64,000 nucleotides of DNA from 66-474 sp040388785 (GTDB lineage Bacteria > Pseudomonadota > Gammaproteobacteria > Xanthomonadales > Rhodanobacteraceae), in NCBI GenBank assembly GCA_040388785.1, contig JAZKBD010000065.1:1-64000 (forward strand), given 5' to 3'. Shown here in pieces: positions 61,325 through 64,000 of this stretch (the first letter of the stretch is position 1; each line of letters begins with the position of its first letter). Under the pieces are notes generated by a model. That model searched no databases, had not been told where the DNA came from, and was given only the letters and a program-made list of their open reading frames with translations. Made by a program: the position numbers and the translations under genes.

Positions 61325-62783
61325 ATGTTTCGAATCCGAATTCGGCGCGAACGGACTCGCCCCAGGCTTGCAGGCGATCCAGCAGTGCGTGCTGCGGGCC
61401 GGGCGGGATGTCGGCGCGCAGGCGTGCGATGGTTGCGAAGTACTGTTCGAGGGTCAGTCCAGCCACGCCCGATTCGCGGCTCAGCTTGTCGCGCGCGAAC
61501 GCACGCCAATGCTCGCGCTCGGCCGCACCCAGCAAATCCGGCCAGTTGCGTGCGCGGTAGCGGAACAGCAGTTCGGCATAGCGCGGATCGCCGAACCGGA
61601 AATCGGTGGCGCCGAGCTGTGCGGGCGGCGTGGCGCGCACCTCGCCGAAGCGCTTGCGGTCGGCGTCCGACGCGAAACCTGCATACAGCATGAGGTCCGG
61701 ATCTTCGCCGTTCGCGCGGCGCGGTTCGCGCGACGCGAAGGCATGGCGCACGCGTTCGGCCAAGCCTTCGCTGGCGCGGACGTGTTTCAGGTGTTCGAGG
61801 CAGCGGTCGGGATCGAGCGCGATGCGCCGCGTGTCCACATCGCGCAGCGTTTCGACCGGCGCCAGGAACGGCGAACTATTGGCGTGCACTTCCTTGAGCG
61901 GCGGGCGTTCGATGTCCTCGGGAAGATCGGCGCGCCGGGTGAACATGCGCTCCGTCAGATCCTCGGGATCGAGCGCGGTCCACGCATCGGGATCGACATC
62001 GAGATCGGCGACGATGAAGGTGCCCTCGCGCGTCGGGTGTTCGGCAAGCGGCACGACCATCGCAAGACAGCCGCGCTGCGCGGCGTACTTGTGCGAGACG
62101 TGCAGCAGCGGACGCCGGTCGGCGAGCGCGCCGGCAAGTTGCGGTATCACGGCGCGCTTGTGGCGCAGCGCAAAGCACCAGTCGTACAGCCGCGGCTGGT
62201 GCTCGCGCAGCAGGCGCGCGAGTGCGAGCGTGGCGATCACGTCGGACGTGGCGTCGTGCGCGCGCGCCTGTTCCAGCTTGTTGGTCTGCGCCAGGTGTTC
62301 CAGCTTGAACGACGGCGAGCCGTCGTCACGATTGGGCCACTCGATGCCATCCGGGCGCAGCGCATAGCAGGCGCGCGCGAGATCCATGATGTCCCAGCGC
62401 GCGTTGCCGTTCTTCCAGCAGTGCTCGTAGGGGTCGAAGAAGTTGCGGTAGAAGAGGTTGCGGTTGACCTCATCGTCGAAGCGGATCGAGTTGTAGCCGG
62501 CCGAGCAGGTGCCGGGTTCGGCGAGGAGTTCGTGCACGCGGCCGGCGAACTCGGCTTCCGCGACGCCATCGCGCGCGGCATCCTGCGGCGTGATGCCGGT
62601 GATCAGGCAGGCTTCCGGATGCGGCAGCACGTCGGGCGCCGGCGCGCAGTACAAGGTGACGGGTTCGCCCACCGGCTGCAGCGCCATGTCGGTGCGCAGC
62701 GCGGCGAATTGCGCGGGGCGGTCGCGCACCGGATCGGTGCCGGTGGTTTCGTAGTCGTACCACAGCATGGTCGGCGTGGGCAT
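61281..62783 (-). CDS. sbcB: Exodeoxyribonuclease I
   Basis: A 500 aa processive 3'-5' exonuclease on single-stranded DNA. The DEDDh residues appear in MLWYDYETTGTDP (ExoI), GYNSIRFDDEVNRNLFYRNF (ExoII) and AHDATSDVIATLALARLL (ExoIII). The SH3-like and helical C-terminal domains follow (HVSHKYAAQRGCLAMVVPL, RYRARNWPDLL). Its last residues are encoded by a palindromic repeat. It is divergent from orn with 82 bases between starts. Confidence 0.95.
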   Translation of the reverse strand: MPTPTMLWYDYETTGTDPVRDRPAQFAALRTDMALQPVGEPVTLYCAPAPDVLPHPEACLITGITPQDAARDGVAEAEFAGRVHELLAEPGTCSAGYNSIRFDDEVNRNLFYRNFFDPYEHCWKNGNARWDIMDLARACYALRPDGIEWPNRDDGSPSFKLEHLAQTNKLEQARAHDATSDVIATLALARLLREHQPRLYDWCFALRHKRAVIPQLAGALADRRPLLHVSHKYAAQRGCLAMVVPLAEHPTREGTFIVADLDVDPDAWTALDPEDLTERMFTRRADLPEDIERPPLKEVHANSSPFLAPVETLRDVDTRRIALDPDRCLEHLKHVRASEGLAERVRHAFASREPRRANGEDPDLMLYAGFASDADRKRFGEVRATPPAQLGATDFRFGDPRYAELLFRYRARNWPDLLGAAEREHWRAFARDKLSRESGVAGLTLEQYFATIARLRADIPPGPQHALLDRLQAWGESVRAEFGFETSPLPQTASLLGGEG

Positions 62784-62865
62784 CGCGCGAGCGTAGGGCG
62801 TGCGCGCGGGCGTGGCAATCCGTGCGCGGCCGGGTTGTTGCTAGACTTGGCGACCGGAGGATGAA

Positions 62866-63435
62866 ATGACCGCATGCGCTGACGACAACCTGGTCTGGAT
62901 CGACCTCGAGATGACGGGCCTGTGCCCCGATACCGATTCGATCATCGAAATCGCCACCGTGGTCACCGATCGCAATCTGGGGATACTCGCCGAAGGGCCG
63001 CAATTCGCGATCCGCCACGGGGAAGCGCGACTGCTGGCGATGGACGACTGGAATCGCCACCAGCATGGCAAGTCCGGTTTGTGGCAACGCGTGCTGGAAT
63101 CGGGCATCGAGCACGCGCAGGCGGAAGCCGAAACGCTGGCGTTCCTGCAGCAGTGGGTGCCACCCGGCAAGTCACCGATGTGCGGCAATTCGATCTGCCA
63201 GGATCGCCGATTCATGCATCGGCAGATGCCGCGGCTCGAACGGTTCTTCCATTACCGCAACCTCGACGTGTCCACGCTCAAGGAACTCGCGCGCCGCTGG
63301 GCGCCCGCGGTGTACAAGGGCTTCAGCAAGGATTCGGCACACACCGCGTTGTCGGACATCCGCGATTCGATCGAGGAGTTGCGCTATTACCGCGCACACA
63401 TGGGCGAGTTGGCGGGGCTGCCTGCTTCGAGGTAA
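62866..63435 (+). CDS. orn: Oligoribonuclease
   Basis: A 189 aa DEDDh exonuclease that degrades 2-5 nt RNA including pGpG from cyclic di-GMP turnover. Motifs are LVWIDLEMTGL, GNSICQDRRFM and the C-terminal SAHTALSDIRDSIEELRYYR. It ties in with the two cyclic di-GMP synthases at the left end of the window, though they are not co-transcribed. An AGGATGAA lies just before the ATG. Confidence 0.97.
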   Translation: MTACADDNLVWIDLEMTGLCPDTDSIIEIATVVTDRNLGILAEGPQFAIRHGEARLLAMDDWNRHQHGKSGLWQRVLESGIEHAQAEAETLAFLQQWVPPGKSPMCGNSICQDRRFMHRQMPRLERFFHYRNLDVSTLKELARRWAPAVYKGFSKDSAHTALSDIRDSIEELRYYRAHMGELAGLPASR

Positions 63436-63633
63436 GGGCCGGGCGGCGTTGCGGAAGGTAGTGTCGAATGGCCGGTGCCATTGAATGGGGGCACTAGGCC
63501 CGTTTGCTTGCGGCGCACGATCACCGCTATCGGCCACAAGCGGACATTCCCTGCTTTTAAAAGAGCCGGTCGTTTCACGCAGGCGCGAAAGCGTTCCAAC
63601 GTTCCCGCGTTGATCGTCGATCGGAGATCTAAT
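63436..63633. other. Intergenic stretch with a composition change
   Basis: About 200 bases after orn with no recognised gene. GC content falls from the typical level to visibly lower values near 63620, coinciding with the next gene. Confidence 0.5.
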
Positions 63634-63999
63634 TCATCTCTTGAGTTCGGCGATAGTCACGAATTCCTGAATGATAACTCTCAGATCCTGCACAATTTTG
63701 TCGATGTCTTTCCGCTGAGCAATGTAGCGGCGGCTGTGAGCGGAGAGGTCGCCCACGTCCTTCAGGCGCGGAAGCGCTTGTTTGGTATTTCTGCTCAGAT
63801 TCCAAGAGGTCTCCGCCAGCGTGACGGTTATTAGGTCCCGCAAGAACAGAAAATCGCCGCTTGTTCCCTTGATCCTGTCCGAGATTCCATGCTTTTCGAA
63901 CGATTCGATGATGAGCGTTTCGATGAGGCGGCGAATCATCACTGCGCATGCGTCGTACCAGCCGCTGGTGTACGCCCCATTGATCTGGTGTACGACGCG
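63634..63999 (-). CDS. Hypothetical protein, C-terminal part (runs off the window)
   Basis: The last ~120 residues of a protein whose N-terminus lies beyond the right edge: QINGAYTSGWYDACAVMIRR, LIETLIIESFEKHGISDRIK, then LRDLITVTLAETSWNLSRNT and a helical tail ending FVTIAELKR. The helical pattern resembles DUF4145-like C-terminal regions of phage-defence or restriction-associated proteins, but I do not assign a family. The open frame continues past 63942 to the edge, so the internal ATG is not the start. Lower GC and different codon use than the neighbours suggest recent acquisition. Confidence 0.6.
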   Translation of the reverse strand, partial: RVVHQINGAYTSGWYDACAVMIRRLIETLIIESFEKHGISDRIKGTSGDFLFLRDLITVTLAETSWNLSRNTKQALPRLKDVGDLSAHSRRYIAQRKDIDKIVQDLRVIIQEFVTIAELKR

Positions 64000-64000
64000 C

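Overview
The window is about 64 kb of high-GC DNA from a gammaproteobacterium, most likely a member of the Xanthomonadales (Rhodanobacteraceae/Xanthomonadaceae). I infer this from the conserved block sdhCDAB-sdhE-ygfX-lolCD-comEC-exbBD-msbA-lpxK, the egtBD pair, a bacterial PNGase A-like protein, and dense extragenic palindromes. It is chromosomal: almost every gene is a housekeeping or niche-adaptation gene. I found no rRNA, tRNA, CRISPR array, transposase or phage gene. Five runs of exactly 10 N (29033, 31408, 56065, 57681, 60290) look like scaffold joins of unknown true length, as in a draft or metagenome assembly.

Layout. 0-13 kb: a partial GST, two diguanylate cyclases, a DksA/TraR zinc-finger protein, a self-regulated ArsR-SRPBCC operon with two palindromic operators, an exported amidohydrolase, a YadGH-type ABC exporter, an internally duplicated cytosolic protein, an exported methyltransferase-like protein, and an exoprotein cluster (GH18 chitinase, two-repeat exoprotein, PNGase A-like amidase). 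13-29 kb: rhomboid protease, lipA, small conserved proteins, a DUF885 protein, a Rieske oxygenase divergent from egtB-egtD (ergothioneine), a large M14 peptidase, a cold-shock protein, tcdA, a TatD hydrolase and two glycine-zipper envelope proteins. 29-38 kb: a SleB-like hydrolase, ygfZ, then succinate dehydrogenase with three assembly-related genes (DUF1674/SdhAF4, sdhE, ygfX) and lolCD. 38-44 kb: comEC, exbBD, msbA, lpxK. 44-50 kb: a PaoABC-like molybdenum hydroxylase with its XdhC and MocA maturation factors. 50-55 kb: an AKR-cupin-CMD cassette, a CPA2 antiporter and a DHA2 exporter. 55-64 kb: ligA, a DUF559 nuclease fused in frame to epmA, aqpZ, a DUF2461 gene, sbcB, orn, and the start of a lower-GC accessory gene at the right edge.

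The most unusual signal is non-coding. At least three intergenic places (26.04-26.19 kb, 54.97-55.23 kb, 60.01-60.31 kb) carry related blocks of short hairpins that expose GGA in the loop. Several match the known CsrA/RsmA recognition hairpin. A separate palindrome family (CCCTCTCCC...GGGAGAGGG) occurs seven times between 52 and 61.3 kb. It supplies the C-terminal codons of two genes and bridges a third pair into one open frame.
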